64,000 bases of DNA from Streptomyces wedmorensis (GCF_000716445.1 NZ_JNWK01000012.1:1-64000); one strand, 5' to 3'; counted from the first letter of the stretch, positions 51,962 through 59,275 are shown. Numbers and translations are program-made. Notes: generated from the sequence alone by a model not told the origin.

Positions 51962-52010
51962 CCCCTTAGCCCTGATGGTCGAAGGCCGGGTTCGACTCCC
52001 GGTCGGGGCG
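51961..52010 (+). other. tRNA-like sequence (T arm and possible D arm, no anticodon arm)
   Basis: CCGGG-TTCGACT-CCCGG (51986-52002) is a perfect T arm. It is followed by TCGGGGC, an acceptor-like 3' strand whose GGGG can pair with the CCCC at 51962-51965. Between them AGCC and GGC flank TGATGGT, like a D arm. An anticodon arm is missing, so this is not a normal tRNA gene. It may be an attachment-site remnant (3' tRNA end) or a structured RNA element. Confidence 0.4.
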
Positions 52011-52032
52011 CTGGCCCGCGCCACAACGGCGA

Positions 52033-52062
52033 GACCCCCCGGTGCTGGAACACCGGGGGGTC
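52033..52062 (+). terminator. Terminator hairpin with T-rich tail
   Basis: GACCCCCCGGTG and CACCGGGGGGTC are perfect 12-base arms around CTGGAA, followed by GTTTC. It should separate the gene at 51506 from the gene group starting at 52098. Confidence 0.75.
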
Positions 52063-52097
52063 GTTTCGGGCCGTTCCTGAGTGAGAGGAACCACCCA

Positions 52098-52364
52098 ATG
52101 AAGTCCATCGTTGCACTTCAGGCCGTTGTTACGGCCACCGGGTTCGGCGGTGAGCCGTCGGACGCGGAGCTGGACGCGATCGAGGCCGAGATGCCGCTGA
52201 TCCTGGCGGAGGTCGCCCTGCTCGACGCGCAGATCATGACCCTCGACCGGGCCGCCACCGAGCTGGACGAGCGGCGGATCCGCCGGGCCCGCAACCGGGT
52301 CCTCGCGGAGCGCCGGGACCTGTCGAACCGCGCCGGCGTGATGCTGACGGGCGGTGCCGCGTGA
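52098..52364 (+). CDS. Small AICE protein (DUF6284-like)
   Basis: 88 aa. SDAELDAIEAEMPLILAEVA, then LLDAQIMTLDRAATELDERR and ARNRVLAERRDL, form a mostly helical protein like the DUF6284 proteins that start many AICE transfer operons (family recalled, not searched). The function is unknown. The ATG follows GAGAGGAA. Its TGA overlaps the GTG-ATG start of the next gene. Confidence 0.7.
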   Translation: MKSIVALQAVVTATGFGGEPSDAELDAIEAEMPLILAEVALLDAQIMTLDRAATELDERRIRRARNRVLAERRDLSNRAGVMLTGGAA

Positions 52365-52960
52365 TGGCCACCGCCCCCACCTCGGATCTGCTGCTCGACC
52401 ACCGGGGCAACACCCGCCCCACCTTCGAGATGCCGCTCGACTACGAGCAGGCCCGACTCGGCCTCGCGTTCCACGAGGCCGGTCACGCGGTGCTCGCGAT
52501 GACCTACGGCGTGCACGTGGTGTCCAGCGAGGTCGTGGCCTGGTTCCCGGAACCCGACCGGTACACCGTCAGCGGCCTGACCACCTTCGACGTCGACTGC
52601 GTTGATGCCTGGCACTACGCCGCCCAGTGCGCCGCCGGAGAGATCGCGCAGGTGCAGTACCTGATGGCCTACGGCCTGTGGACGCCCGAACGGGCGCTCG
52701 CCTGCGCCGCGGATCACGACCGCGAGCGGGCCGTCGACGTCCTCGCCCAGTTCGGCTACCTGCTCGGCCGCGACCACGTCCCGGCCGGCGGGAAGTCGTG
52801 GGGCATGGTCCGGGGCATGGCCCGCTTCAAGGTCGGCCGACTGTGGCGCGAGATCCGCACCGTCGCCCACGCCATGGACGAGAACACCAAGCTCACCGGC
52901 GACCAGATCGCCGCCATGACCGGCCTGACCAACCCGCCCAAGCCGGGGGGTGCCGCATGA
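52361..52960 (+). CDS. HEAGH-motif zincin-like protein of the element
   Basis: 199 aa. LGLAFHEAGHAVLAMTYGVH carries H-E-x-x-H, the zinc site of zincin peptidases (as in the M41/M50 style), near residue 40. A second acid lies in the helical region that follows (WHYAAQCAAGEIAQVQY). Whether it is an active protease is unknown. A GTG at 52361 and an ATG at 52364 are adjacent starts. It overlaps both neighbours by a few bases, so it is part of one translationally coupled operon. Confidence 0.75.
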   Translation: MMATAPTSDLLLDHRGNTRPTFEMPLDYEQARLGLAFHEAGHAVLAMTYGVHVVSSEVVAWFPEPDRYTVSGLTTFDVDCVDAWHYAAQCAAGEIAQVQYLMAYGLWTPERALACAADHDRERAVDVLAQFGYLLGRDHVPAGGKSWGMVRGMARFKVGRLWREIRTVAHAMDENTKLTGDQIAAMTGLTNPPKPGGAA

Positions 52961-53133
52961 ACCCCGTCGTCTACTGGGTGCTCCTGATGCCCTGCGTCGC
53001 CGCCGTGGTCTGGGGAGCGCTCGTCGGCAATTGGGACCTCTTCGGTCTGGGCTTCTTCGCCGAAGTCGGCGTGCTCGGCGTCCACCGCCTTCTGGTCCGT
53101 GCCGACGAGTGCGAGGGTGGCGAGGCGTCGTGA
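52957..53133 (+). CDS. Small membrane protein of the element
   Basis: 58 aa. MNPVVYWVLLMPCVAAVVWG and LFGLGFFAEVGVLGVHRLL form two hydrophobic segments, ending in an acidic tail. Its ATG overlaps the preceding TGA and its stop overlaps the next GTG. Small Spd-type membrane proteins of Streptomyces plasmids help spread DNA across hyphal septa; such a role is plausible here. Confidence 0.65.
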   Translation: MNPVVYWVLLMPCVAAVVWGALVGNWDLFGLGFFAEVGVLGVHRLLVRADECEGGEAS

Positions 53134-54278
53134 GCGTGACCGGCAAGCCCCTGAGGCGGGCGCAGAAGGTCGTACTGGGGGCGGCGTTCGTGCCGATGCT
53201 CGGTACCGGTGTCGCCGGTGGGTACGGCACCTACACGAACATCAAGGCCGTCTTCGGGGCGGGGACGGCGGTGGGTGCGGTCGCGGCCGGTGAGGGTGCG
53301 ACCGCCGTGCTGGCGATCGTGCTGCTCGGGCTGACGATGCTCGGGCAGTCCTCCCCGAAGGTGATCCGGGCGGGGCTGTGGGCTCTTCCCGCCGCCGCGT
53401 CCGCCATGTCCGCCACCGCCGCCAAGACACCGGGCGAGATGGTCATCTACGCCCTCACCCCCATGGGCATGACCGCGTCCGCCGAGGGCGCCGCGTTCCT
53501 CGCCCGGCGGATCGTCGTCTACCGCGACGGCCGCGACGCCGAAGCGGAAGCGCACGCCGCCGACGTGGTGCAGGCCCTCGCCTACCACCGGGCCCGCGCG
53601 GCGAACCATCCCGACGAGAAGGTTCGTCGGAAGTCGGAGCTGGAGTCGTGGAAGCTGGCCCGGAAGGTCGGCGCCGGGGACATCGTCCTGGGTACTCGAC
53701 TGGTCGATGTCCAACGCGAACACGTCACCGAGGGCGCCGACGCCGCTCTTGCCGACATGTTCGGCGTCGCGACCGCCCCTGCCCTGACCGCCCGACCGGT
53801 CGATGAACCGGTCGACGTGGTCGTGGAGCTGGACATCGACCGGTCTACTGGATCGATCCACTCCACGAATGCGGAGGAATCGACCCAGATCAGCATGGAA
53901 CGGTCTACCTCTGACCTGCCCGTACCGGCCCTCGAACCGGGCCCGGTCAAGCGCAGCCCGTACGACCTCCTCCAACTGGAAGAGTCCACCCGGCCTGCTC
54001 CGGCCGAGTCGACCGGTCGGGGGCCCAAGCGGGTCGACGCAGCCGATCAGTCGACCCCGCCCAAGCGGGTGACCCACCGGGTACCGGACGCGGCGAAGTC
54101 GACCCAACCGCGCCGAACGAAGGATGAACTACTCGCTCAGGCCCGGCGGTTGACGGAGTCGTGGTCGGTGGAGCAGTTGACCGCCGACGGGATCCGGAAG
54201 GCGCTGCGGACGTCGCCGGAGAAGGGCCGGTGGCTGCGCGACACCCTCAAGGGCGAACGCGGTGAGGCGGCGGCATGA
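53130..54278 (+). CDS. Transfer-associated membrane protein (Spd/DUF2637-like) with winged-helix-like C-terminus
   Basis: 382 aa. Three to four hydrophobic segments occupy the first 130 residues (VVLGAAFVPMLGTGVAGGYG, ATAVLAIVLLGLTMLG, VIRAGLWALPAAASAMSATA). A cytoplasmic region follows with many Ser-Thr pairs (GSIHSTNAEESTQ). The last 55 residues (DELLAQARRLTESWSVEQLT, then ADGIRKALRTSPEKGRWLR) look like a small DNA-binding helix bundle. The layout fits AICE spread/transfer proteins that work with TraB at the septum. It is coupled to both neighbours by four-base overlaps. Confidence 0.7.
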   Translation: MSVTGKPLRRAQKVVLGAAFVPMLGTGVAGGYGTYTNIKAVFGAGTAVGAVAAGEGATAVLAIVLLGLTMLGQSSPKVIRAGLWALPAAASAMSATAAKTPGEMVIYALTPMGMTASAEGAAFLARRIVVYRDGRDAEAEAHAADVVQALAYHRARAANHPDEKVRRKSELESWKLARKVGAGDIVLGTRLVDVQREHVTEGADAALADMFGVATAPALTARPVDEPVDVVVELDIDRSTGSIHSTNAEESTQISMERSTSDLPVPALEPGPVKRSPYDLLQLEESTRPAPAESTGRGPKRVDAADQSTPPKRVTHRVPDAAKSTQPRRTKDELLAQARRLTESWSVEQLTADGIRKALRTSPEKGRWLRDTLKGERGEAAA

Positions 54279-54610
54279 GTGCCGTCCCGGTCTACCGGTG
54301 GCGTCTCGCTCCCGAGGGTCTGGCGACGTTCCGGCAGCTCCGGGCGATGGGGCTGCGACCCGGTGGTCAGGACGTCGCCGCGCAGCTCGAACGCCCCCGC
54401 CGCCGCCGCGGCCCGCTGGTCGCGTTCCTCTACCGCATCGATCTGGCCCGCCCGGTCCGGCCCATGACCCCGGCCCGGTGGGCGGCCCTAGAACGGGCGA
54501 ACGCGGCCCGTCGGATCTGCCCGGAGTGCGGGCGGGACGCCGGATACCGCATCCCGCCCTCTCTCGGCATGTGCACCCCCTGCGCCTACCCGGAAACGTC
54601 CGCTGCCTGA
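54275..54610 (+). CDS. RRQRL-motif-like zinc-binding protein
   Basis: 111 aa. VYRWRLAPEGLATFRQLRAM resembles the start of the RRQRL-motif zinc proteins found in Streptomyces AICEs, though the exact motif is changed. The C-terminal ICPECGRDAGYRIPPSLGMC, then TPC, gives two C-x2-C pairs that can hold zinc. The function is unknown. Its ATG overlaps the upstream TGA. Confidence 0.72.
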   Translation: MSAVPVYRWRLAPEGLATFRQLRAMGLRPGGQDVAAQLERPRRRRGPLVAFLYRIDLARPVRPMTPARWAALERANAARRICPECGRDAGYRIPPSLGMCTPCAYPETSAA

Positions 54611-54626
54611 CCCGAGGAGTCACGCC

Positions 54627-54899
54627 ATGCGACCCGTCACCCTGTACCGCCTGTCCCGCCGCAGTGGCACCGACCGCACCGGGCACCACCGCCCGGAACG
54701 GCTGACCGTCCACACCGCCCGCGGCTGCATCGGCGCGGCCCGCAAGGGCGTCGACACCGTCCACGTCTACGAGACCACCGACCGCGACGGCAACAGCCTC
54801 CACATCGCCCACGTCCACCAGAGCTTCAGCTACTGGAACAGCGGCGCGTTCATCACCGAGATCTACGTCATCCCCACGGACGCCCTCACCGACCTGTGA
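54627..54899 (+). CDS. Small hypothetical protein of the element
   Basis: 90 aa. A basic N-terminal half (TLYRLSRRSGTDRTGHHRPE) is followed by VHVYETTDRDGNSLHIAHVH and FITEIYVIPTDALTDL. No domain was recognised. It is located 16 bases after the zinc protein gene and before another small gene, all rightward. Confidence 0.62.
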   Translation: MRPVTLYRLSRRSGTDRTGHHRPERLTVHTARGCIGAARKGVDTVHVYETTDRDGNSLHIAHVHQSFSYWNSGAFITEIYVIPTDALTDL

Positions 54900-54913
54900 C
54901 CCGGGAGAACCCC

Positions 54914-55099
54914 ATGAGCGACGACGAGCTGTTCATCGCCTACATGCGCTCCTTCGAGGAGTCCGCCAAGCACACCGGCCTCTGCCTGGACTGCCAGGAC
55001 GGCGAGCCGTGCATCGAGGGCGACCCCATCCACACCGAGTTCACCCGCCTCCAGGACGCCTGGACGCAGAAGGTCCGAGCCGAAGGGAAGCGGCCGTGA
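54914..55099 (+). CDS. Small Cys-containing protein of the element
   Basis: 61 aa. DELFIAYMRSFEESAKHTGL, then CLDCQDGEPCIEGD, gives three close cysteines that might bind metal. The ATG at 54914 follows GGGAGAA; an in-frame GTG at 54896 overlapping the upstream stop would add six residues. Its last codons overlap the next GTG start. Confidence 0.62.
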   Translation: MSDDELFIAYMRSFEESAKHTGLCLDCQDGEPCIEGDPIHTEFTRLQDAWTQKVRAEGKRP

Positions 55100-55479
55100 A
55101 CAACTTGCCTGAGCCGGTCCGGGTCGTGCAGCTCCCGGACGGCACCTACACCTACGCCGACCACCTCCCCACCCCGATCCAGCCGACCGCCGCCGCCCCG
55201 CAGGTGGTGCATCAGCACATCCACCAGGCGCCGCCGGACCGCACCGTTCAGCGGATCGCGCTCGGCTCCGGCATCGGCGCCGGCACGGTGGCCGCCGGGG
55301 TCTACTTCGGCCCCTTGCTCGTCGGCGCGCTCACCGCCATCGCCGCGAACCTCGCGCTGCTCGCGTTCCTCGCCGCCGTCCTCGCCTGGGGCGTCGTGAG
55401 CGTCGTGAAGTCGATCGGTGGCCCGGACGGCAAGGCCGCGGCCAAGACCCTGAGCAAGGCCCGGAAGCGCCGTCGCTGA
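55096..55479 (+). CDS. Element membrane protein (DUF6251-like)
   Basis: 127 aa. VRVVQLPDGTYTYADHLPTP and HQHIHQAPPDRTVQRIALGS precede two membrane helices (TVAAGVYFGPLLVGALTAIA, LLAFLAAVLAWGVVSVV) and a basic KARKRRR end. It resembles the DUF6251 membrane proteins of Streptomyces AICEs (recalled, not searched). A transfer or spread role is likely but unproven. A small hairpin CCGCCCG/CGGGCGG follows near 55497. Confidence 0.68.
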   Translation: MNNLPEPVRVVQLPDGTYTYADHLPTPIQPTAAAPQVVHQHIHQAPPDRTVQRIALGSGIGAGTVAAGVYFGPLLVGALTAIAANLALLAFLAAVLAWGVVSVVKSIGGPDGKAAAKTLSKARKRRR

Positions 55480-55549
55480 CGGCTGCCCGATCCGCCCGAC
55501 CCGTTCGGGCGGTGAGGGGAGCCGGGACAGCCCCGGCCGAAAGGACGAC

Positions 55550-55993
55550 ATGACCGAGACCGAAACGTTCGAGACCGTCCGCTACACCGCCGACGTCGTC
55601 GTCACCACCACCGACGGGTACGTCCTGCTGATCGCGCGGGGCTGGGACCCGTTCAAGGGTCAGTGGGCGCTGCCCGGCGGGCACGTCGACCCGGGCGAGA
55701 CGAGCATGGTCGCCGCCGCCCGCGAACTCGCCGAGGAAGCCGGTGTGTACGCGGCACCGGAAGAGCTGGACCAGCTCGGCGTCTGGGACCAGCCCGACCG
55801 GGACCCGCGCGGCAGGTACGTGACCGTCGCCTACCACCTGGAGGTCGTGTCCGGCACGCCCATCGAGGCGGGCGACGACGCGACCCACGCCCAGTGGTGG
55901 CCCCTGAGCGACCTCCCGCAGGTGGCCTTCGACCACGCCGCCATCATCCGCCGCGCCGTCGCCACGATCACGCAGACGAAGGAGAACCACTGA
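55550..55993 (+). CDS. Stand-alone Nudix hydrolase of the element
   Basis: 147 aa. The Nudix box is complete: GGHVDPGETSMVAAARELAE, then EAGV, within a WALPGGH context. It would hydrolyse a nucleoside-diphosphate-linked compound. It is a second Nudix domain on the element besides the GntR fusion; which of them acts like Pif of pSAM2 is open. Its TGA overlaps the ATG of the next gene (TGATG). Confidence 0.85.
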   Translation: MTETETFETVRYTADVVVTTTDGYVLLIARGWDPFKGQWALPGGHVDPGETSMVAAARELAEEAGVYAAPEELDQLGVWDQPDRDPRGRYVTVAYHLEVVSGTPIEAGDDATHAQWWPLSDLPQVAFDHAAIIRRAVATITQTKENH

Positions 55994-56184
55994 TGCCGCA
56001 GGACCCGAACTACCCCAAGCTCACCGCCGGAGAGCACGCCCGGATCGCGTGGAACGTGGCCCGCATGTGCAAGCGGTCCATCGCCGGCGACACCGTCCAC
56101 CAGGGCGACCTGGAGAAGAAGGTCGACCGCATCATCGACCGCGCCCGCAAGCGTGCCGACCAGAACGACGGCAAGCGCAAGTAG
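55993..56184 (+). CDS. Small basic protein of the element
   Basis: 63 aa, rich in Arg/Lys and helical (GEHARIAWNVARMCKRSIAG, then KKVDRIIDRARKRAD), ending K-R-K. It could bind nucleic acid. It is translationally coupled to the Nudix gene. The sequence after its stop is duplicated after the next small gene. Confidence 0.62.
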   Translation: MPQDPNYPKLTAGEHARIAWNVARMCKRSIAGDTVHQGDLEKKVDRIIDRARKRADQNDGKRK

Positions 56185-56580
56185 CGACGCCCCGCGGACG
56201 GCCATCCCCGGGCAAGGAACAGCGCCATCCCCTGACACCCTCCCTCCACCGCTTTCGAGCGCCAGGAGAGGAGCCGTGGCCGCATCCCGAATCACACAGG
56301 AGGAGCCGAGTGGGCGCCCCACTGTTGACCTGGAAATTCACCGTCGAAGCGACCGACAGCAAGGGCCGCCTGGGTAAGCACAGCGGCCTTGTCGACTCCC
56401 ACAGCGAGGCATCCGCCCGTGAGGGCGTCATCGAGTCCGTGCAGGCCGCCGGCTACCGGCCCTGCGGCGTGGTGACCCTCAAGCCCAAGCGCAAGTAGCT
56501 ACGCCCCGGGGACGGCCGTCCCGGCCAAGGAAACCGCGCCGTCCCCGGGTCCCTCCCTCGCCCTTTCGAGCAGCAGGAGA
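56172..56580 (+). repeat. Imperfect direct duplication of a gene end plus intergenic segment
   Basis: About 95-100 bases at 56172-56274 and 56485-56580 align: both begin CAAGCGCAAGTAG (K-R-K-stop), continue ACGCCCCG-GGACGGCC, and share CAAGGAA, CCCTCCCT and TTTCGAGC before an AGGAGA ribosome site. Each copy follows a small gene ending in KRK. The second copy can fold through GGGGACGGC/GCCGTCCCC. Confidence 0.65.
56310..56498 (+). CDS. Small hypothetical protein of the element
   Basis: 62 aa from a GTG seven bases after AGGAGG. LTWKFTVEATDSKGRLGKHS and SEASAREGVIESVQAAGYRP resemble a small double-stranded alpha/beta fold. It ends KPKRK, matching the end of the previous small gene, and the downstream spacer is duplicated. 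No known domain. Confidence 0.62.
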   Translation: MGAPLLTWKFTVEATDSKGRLGKHSGLVDSHSEASAREGVIESVQAAGYRPCGVVTLKPKRK

Positions 56581-56588
56581 ACCACAGC

Positions 56589-57362
56589 ATGACCGAGACG
56601 CCCACGGCCGCACACCTGCGGCCCGTGCCCGACATGGACCACGACGACGAGACGCCCACTGCGCCGACGATGGTGGACAACCCGTCCCTGCCCGACCCGA
56701 AGGTGACCATAGAGAAGCGCAAGCCGGTCCTCGCCGGATGGCTCACCAACCGGCGCGACTTCCTCGCCACCACCCGCCACACCGGCGCGAACGTCGGCTA
56801 CGCGGCGCTCTACCACGGCGTCCGCATCCCCGTGTATGCCGGACGCCTTGCCCTGATGTCGCCGCGGGGAACCTGCCGGTTCATCGCCTCCACCAACCGG
56901 TGGGTGTGGGACCGGGAGGCCGCGCCGCTGCGCGACTACGCGGTGCGCACGGAGGACGTGGAGGAGTACATGCGGCTGTCCAAGCTGCGCGCCGGCCGTA
57001 TCCGGCTGCGCGGTCTGGTCACCCTCGTCTCCCTCGTCTTCGGCGCCGGTTTCGCCCTGTGGCTGTACGTCGTCGCCCCCGCCTACCTGTTCGTGTTCGC
57101 CACCGGTGGGGTGCTGCTGCTCGGCATGGCCGGACAGCAGCCCGACTCCCCGGTCGTCGGCCCCGCGGTGCTGAAGACGGAGATCCAGAAGCTCACCGGG
57201 TCGATCGTGCTCCGGGGTCTGGACTCGATCGGCAACGCGAAGATCTCCGCCGCCATCAAGAAGGGCGGCGACATGAACGGCCTGCGCTTCACCAGCGAGA
57301 TCGTCCGCGACGGGCCCGGCTACCGCGCCGACCTCGACCTGCCCTACGGCGTCACGCCGTAG
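56589..57362 (+). CDS. FtsK/TraB-type translocase, N-terminal membrane part (split by TAG)
   Basis: 257 aa. A disordered acidic start is followed by GWLTNRRDFLATTRHTGANV and two membrane helices (RLRGLVTLVSLVFGAGFALW, YVVAPAYLFVFATGGVLLLG). It ends DLDLPYGVTP at an in-frame TAG (57360-57362). The next gene continues in the same frame six bases later with the motor domain. In related elements these are one protein of about 690 aa that pumps double-stranded DNA between hyphae. The ATG follows AGGAGAACC. Either a nonsense mutation or a stop-restart arrangement is possible. Confidence 0.8.
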   Translation: MTETPTAAHLRPVPDMDHDDETPTAPTMVDNPSLPDPKVTIEKRKPVLAGWLTNRRDFLATTRHTGANVGYAALYHGVRIPVYAGRLALMSPRGTCRFIASTNRWVWDREAAPLRDYAVRTEDVEEYMRLSKLRAGRIRLRGLVTLVSLVFGAGFALWLYVVAPAYLFVFATGGVLLLGMAGQQPDSPVVGPAVLKTEIQKLTGSIVLRGLDSIGNAKISAAIKKGGDMNGLRFTSEIVRDGPGYRADLDLPYGVTP

Positions 57363-57368
57363 GACATC

Positions 57369-58667
57369 ATGGAGGCCCGCAAGCCCCTCGCGTCCGGTCT
57401 GCGGCGCAAGGTCGGCTGCGTGTGGCCCTCGCCCGACCCCACCGAGCACGAGGGCCGTCTCGTCCTGTGGGTGGGGGACAAGCCGATGAACGAGACCACC
57501 AAACCGGCATGGCCCCTGCTCAAGACCGGCATGGTCGATCTGTTCAAGCCGGTCGTGTTCGGCAACGACCAGCGGATGCGGGACGTGAGCGTGACGCTGA
57601 TGTTCGCGGCCGTCGTCGTCGGCTCCGTCCCCCGCATGGGCAAGACATTCCTGATGCGGCTGCTGCTACTCATCGCCGCCCTCGACCCGCGCGCGGAGAT
57701 CCACGCATTCGACTTCAAGGGCACCGGCGACTTCGGCGCCCTGGAACCGGTCTGCCACCGCTACCGGGCCGGTGAGGAGGACGACGACATCAGCTACGTC
57801 GTCGAATCGCTGCGGGAGCTGAAGGAAGAGCTGCGCCGCCGGGCGAAGGTCATCAAGTCCCTGCCGCGCTCGCGCTGCCCCGAGTCGAAGGTCACCCCCG
57901 CCCTCGCGGACGACAAGTCACTCGGGCTGCACCCGATCGTCGTCGGGTTCGACGAGTGCCAGGTGCCCTTCGAGCACGGCGAGCACGGGGCGGAGATCGA
58001 AGCGATCTGCACCGACCTCGTCAAGCGCGGCCCCGCCCTCGGCATCGTCACGCTCTTCGGAACGCAGCGGCCGGACGCAAAGTCGCTGCCGACCGGCATC
58101 TCGGCGAACGCGATCCTGCGGTTCTGCCTGAAGGTGATGGGGCAGCCCGCCAACGACATGGTGCTGGGCACCTCGATGTACAAGTCGGGCTACCGGGCCA
58201 CGATGTTCTCCCGCTCCGACCGGGGCATCTGCTGGATGGCCGGCGAGGGCGACGACCCCCGCATCGTCGCCTCCGCGTTCGTCGACGCCGTCGCCGCCGA
58301 GCAGGTCGTCGCGCGGGCCCGCAAGGCCCGCGAGGACTACGGCAACGTCACCGGCCACGCCATCGGCAAGGGCCCCGACAAGACCACCGGATCCAACATC
58401 CTCGCCGACGTCCTCGACGTCATCCTCGACGGCGAGAAGGCCGTGTGGTGCGAGCGCATCGCCATCCGCCTGACGATGCTCCGCCCGGACACGTACGCGG
58501 GCTGGAAGGGCGAGAACGTCACCGCGGCCCTCAAGCCCTACGGCATCAAGCCCGGACAGGTCTGGGGCCAGACCGACGACGGCAAGGGCGCCAACCGGCG
58601 CGGCATCGACCGCACCGACATCACCGACGCCGTCACCCGCCGTAACGCCGATCGGGCCGCCGCCTGA
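57369..58667 (+). CDS. FtsK/SpoIIIE-type DNA translocase, motor part (TraB/TraSA-like)
   Basis: 432 aa. The P-loop is VVVGSVPRMGKTFLMR (about residues 82-97) and Walker B is HPIVVGFDECQ; ASANAILRF-like sensor sequence (ISANAILRFCLKVMGQPAND) follows. The C-terminal 90 residues (LADVLDVILDGEKAVWCERI, then GWKGENVTAALKPYG) should be the winged-helix DNA-recognition domain that reads clt repeats. It lies in frame with the upstream membrane part beyond a TAG. AGGA four bases before the ATG could allow restart. Without the membrane part it would lack its anchor. Confidence 0.85.
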   Translation: MEARKPLASGLRRKVGCVWPSPDPTEHEGRLVLWVGDKPMNETTKPAWPLLKTGMVDLFKPVVFGNDQRMRDVSVTLMFAAVVVGSVPRMGKTFLMRLLLLIAALDPRAEIHAFDFKGTGDFGALEPVCHRYRAGEEDDDISYVVESLRELKEELRRRAKVIKSLPRSRCPESKVTPALADDKSLGLHPIVVGFDECQVPFEHGEHGAEIEAICTDLVKRGPALGIVTLFGTQRPDAKSLPTGISANAILRFCLKVMGQPANDMVLGTSMYKSGYRATMFSRSDRGICWMAGEGDDPRIVASAFVDAVAAEQVVARARKAREDYGNVTGHAIGKGPDKTTGSNILADVLDVILDGEKAVWCERIAIRLTMLRPDTYAGWKGENVTAALKPYGIKPGQVWGQTDDGKGANRRGIDRTDITDAVTRRNADRAAA

Positions 58668-58680
58668 CCCGAGCAGCACC

Positions 58681-58831
58681 GCTAGACCTAGCAGCCCCGG
58701 CCGCTAGGTCTAGCAGCCGCGCTAGCACACCAAATGGGCGCTGACCTGCGCACTAGCGTCTAGCGGCCCACCTGCGAGAACCCCTGGAAACCACCCCTGG
58801 AGGGGGAGAGACCACCCATGCTCACCGCTAG
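58681..58831 (+). repeat. GCTAG/CTAGC repeat array, candidate clt (TraB recognition locus)
   Basis: GCTAGACCTAGC (58681-58692) and GCTAGGTCTAGC (58703-58714) form perfect 12-base arms. Further copies of GCTAG or CTAGC occur at 58721-58726, 58753, 58760 and 58827. That is eight in 150 bases, although CTAG is rare in this G+C-rich DNA. The array starts 14 bases after the translocase stop. In Streptomyces plasmids TraB binds short repeats at clt, close to the tra genes. Confidence 0.6.
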
Positions 58832-59063
58832 TGCCCTGCTCCTGCTCGCCATCCTCGCCGGTTACTCCCTGTTGTGCGCGGCGTCCCCGTTCGGGACCTG
58901 CCGCAAGTGCCAGGGACTCGGCGGCAAGGTCGTCCTCGACCGCAAGCGCCGCCCCAAGAAGACCAAGCCGTGCCGACGCTGCAAGGGCCACGGCAAGCGA
59001 CTCCGTGTCGGCCGGCGCCTGACCAACCACAGCCGCGCCATCCACCGCGCCGGCACCCGCTGA
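58818..59063 (+). CDS. Membrane-anchored Cys-rich (DnaJ-zinc-like) small protein
   Basis: 81 aa. A membrane helix (ASALLLLAILAGYSLLCAAS) is followed by GTCRKCQGLGGKVVLDRKRR and TKPCRRCKGHGKR: two C-x2-C-x-G-x-G units as in DnaJ zinc fingers, and a very basic tail. It probably binds zinc and perhaps nucleic acid at the membrane. The start lies in the GCTAG repeat region; GGGGGAGAG precedes the ATG. Confidence 0.7.
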   Translation: MLTASALLLLAILAGYSLLCAASPFGTCRKCQGLGGKVVLDRKRRPKKTKPCRRCKGHGKRLRVGRRLTNHSRAIHRAGTR

Positions 59064-59086
59064 CCCACGTCGAAGGAGATACCGCC

Positions 59087-59275
59087 ATGGCCGTGACCGT
59101 CTCCCTGGTCGCGCTCTTCGGACTCGTCCTGTTCTTCCTCCTGCGCTCCAAGTCCCTCAGCCCCGGAGCGGCGTTCACCGCCGCCGGGTTCGGCTTCTTC
59201 CTCGCCTCCACCGGCGCCGCCAAGCCCATCAACCAGCTCACCGAATCCCTCATCCAGACCGTCCAGAACCTCTGA
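59087..59275 (+). CDS. Small two-helix membrane protein (Spd-like)
   Basis: 62 aa. VTVSLVALFGLVLFFLLRSK and GAAFTAAGFGFFLASTGAAK are two hydrophobic segments, with a polar NQLTESLIQTVQNL end. GAAGGAGA precedes the ATG. Similar tiny membrane proteins follow tra in AICEs. Function is inferred from position only. Confidence 0.65.
   Translation: MAVTVSLVALFGLVLFFLLRSKSLSPGAAFTAAGFGFFLASTGAAKPINQLTESLIQTVQNL

Noticed and set aside
51960..52010. A complete tRNA gene.
   Set aside because: The T arm and acceptor 3' strand are good, but there is no anticodon arm and no matching 5' acceptor strand in the preceding 100 bases.
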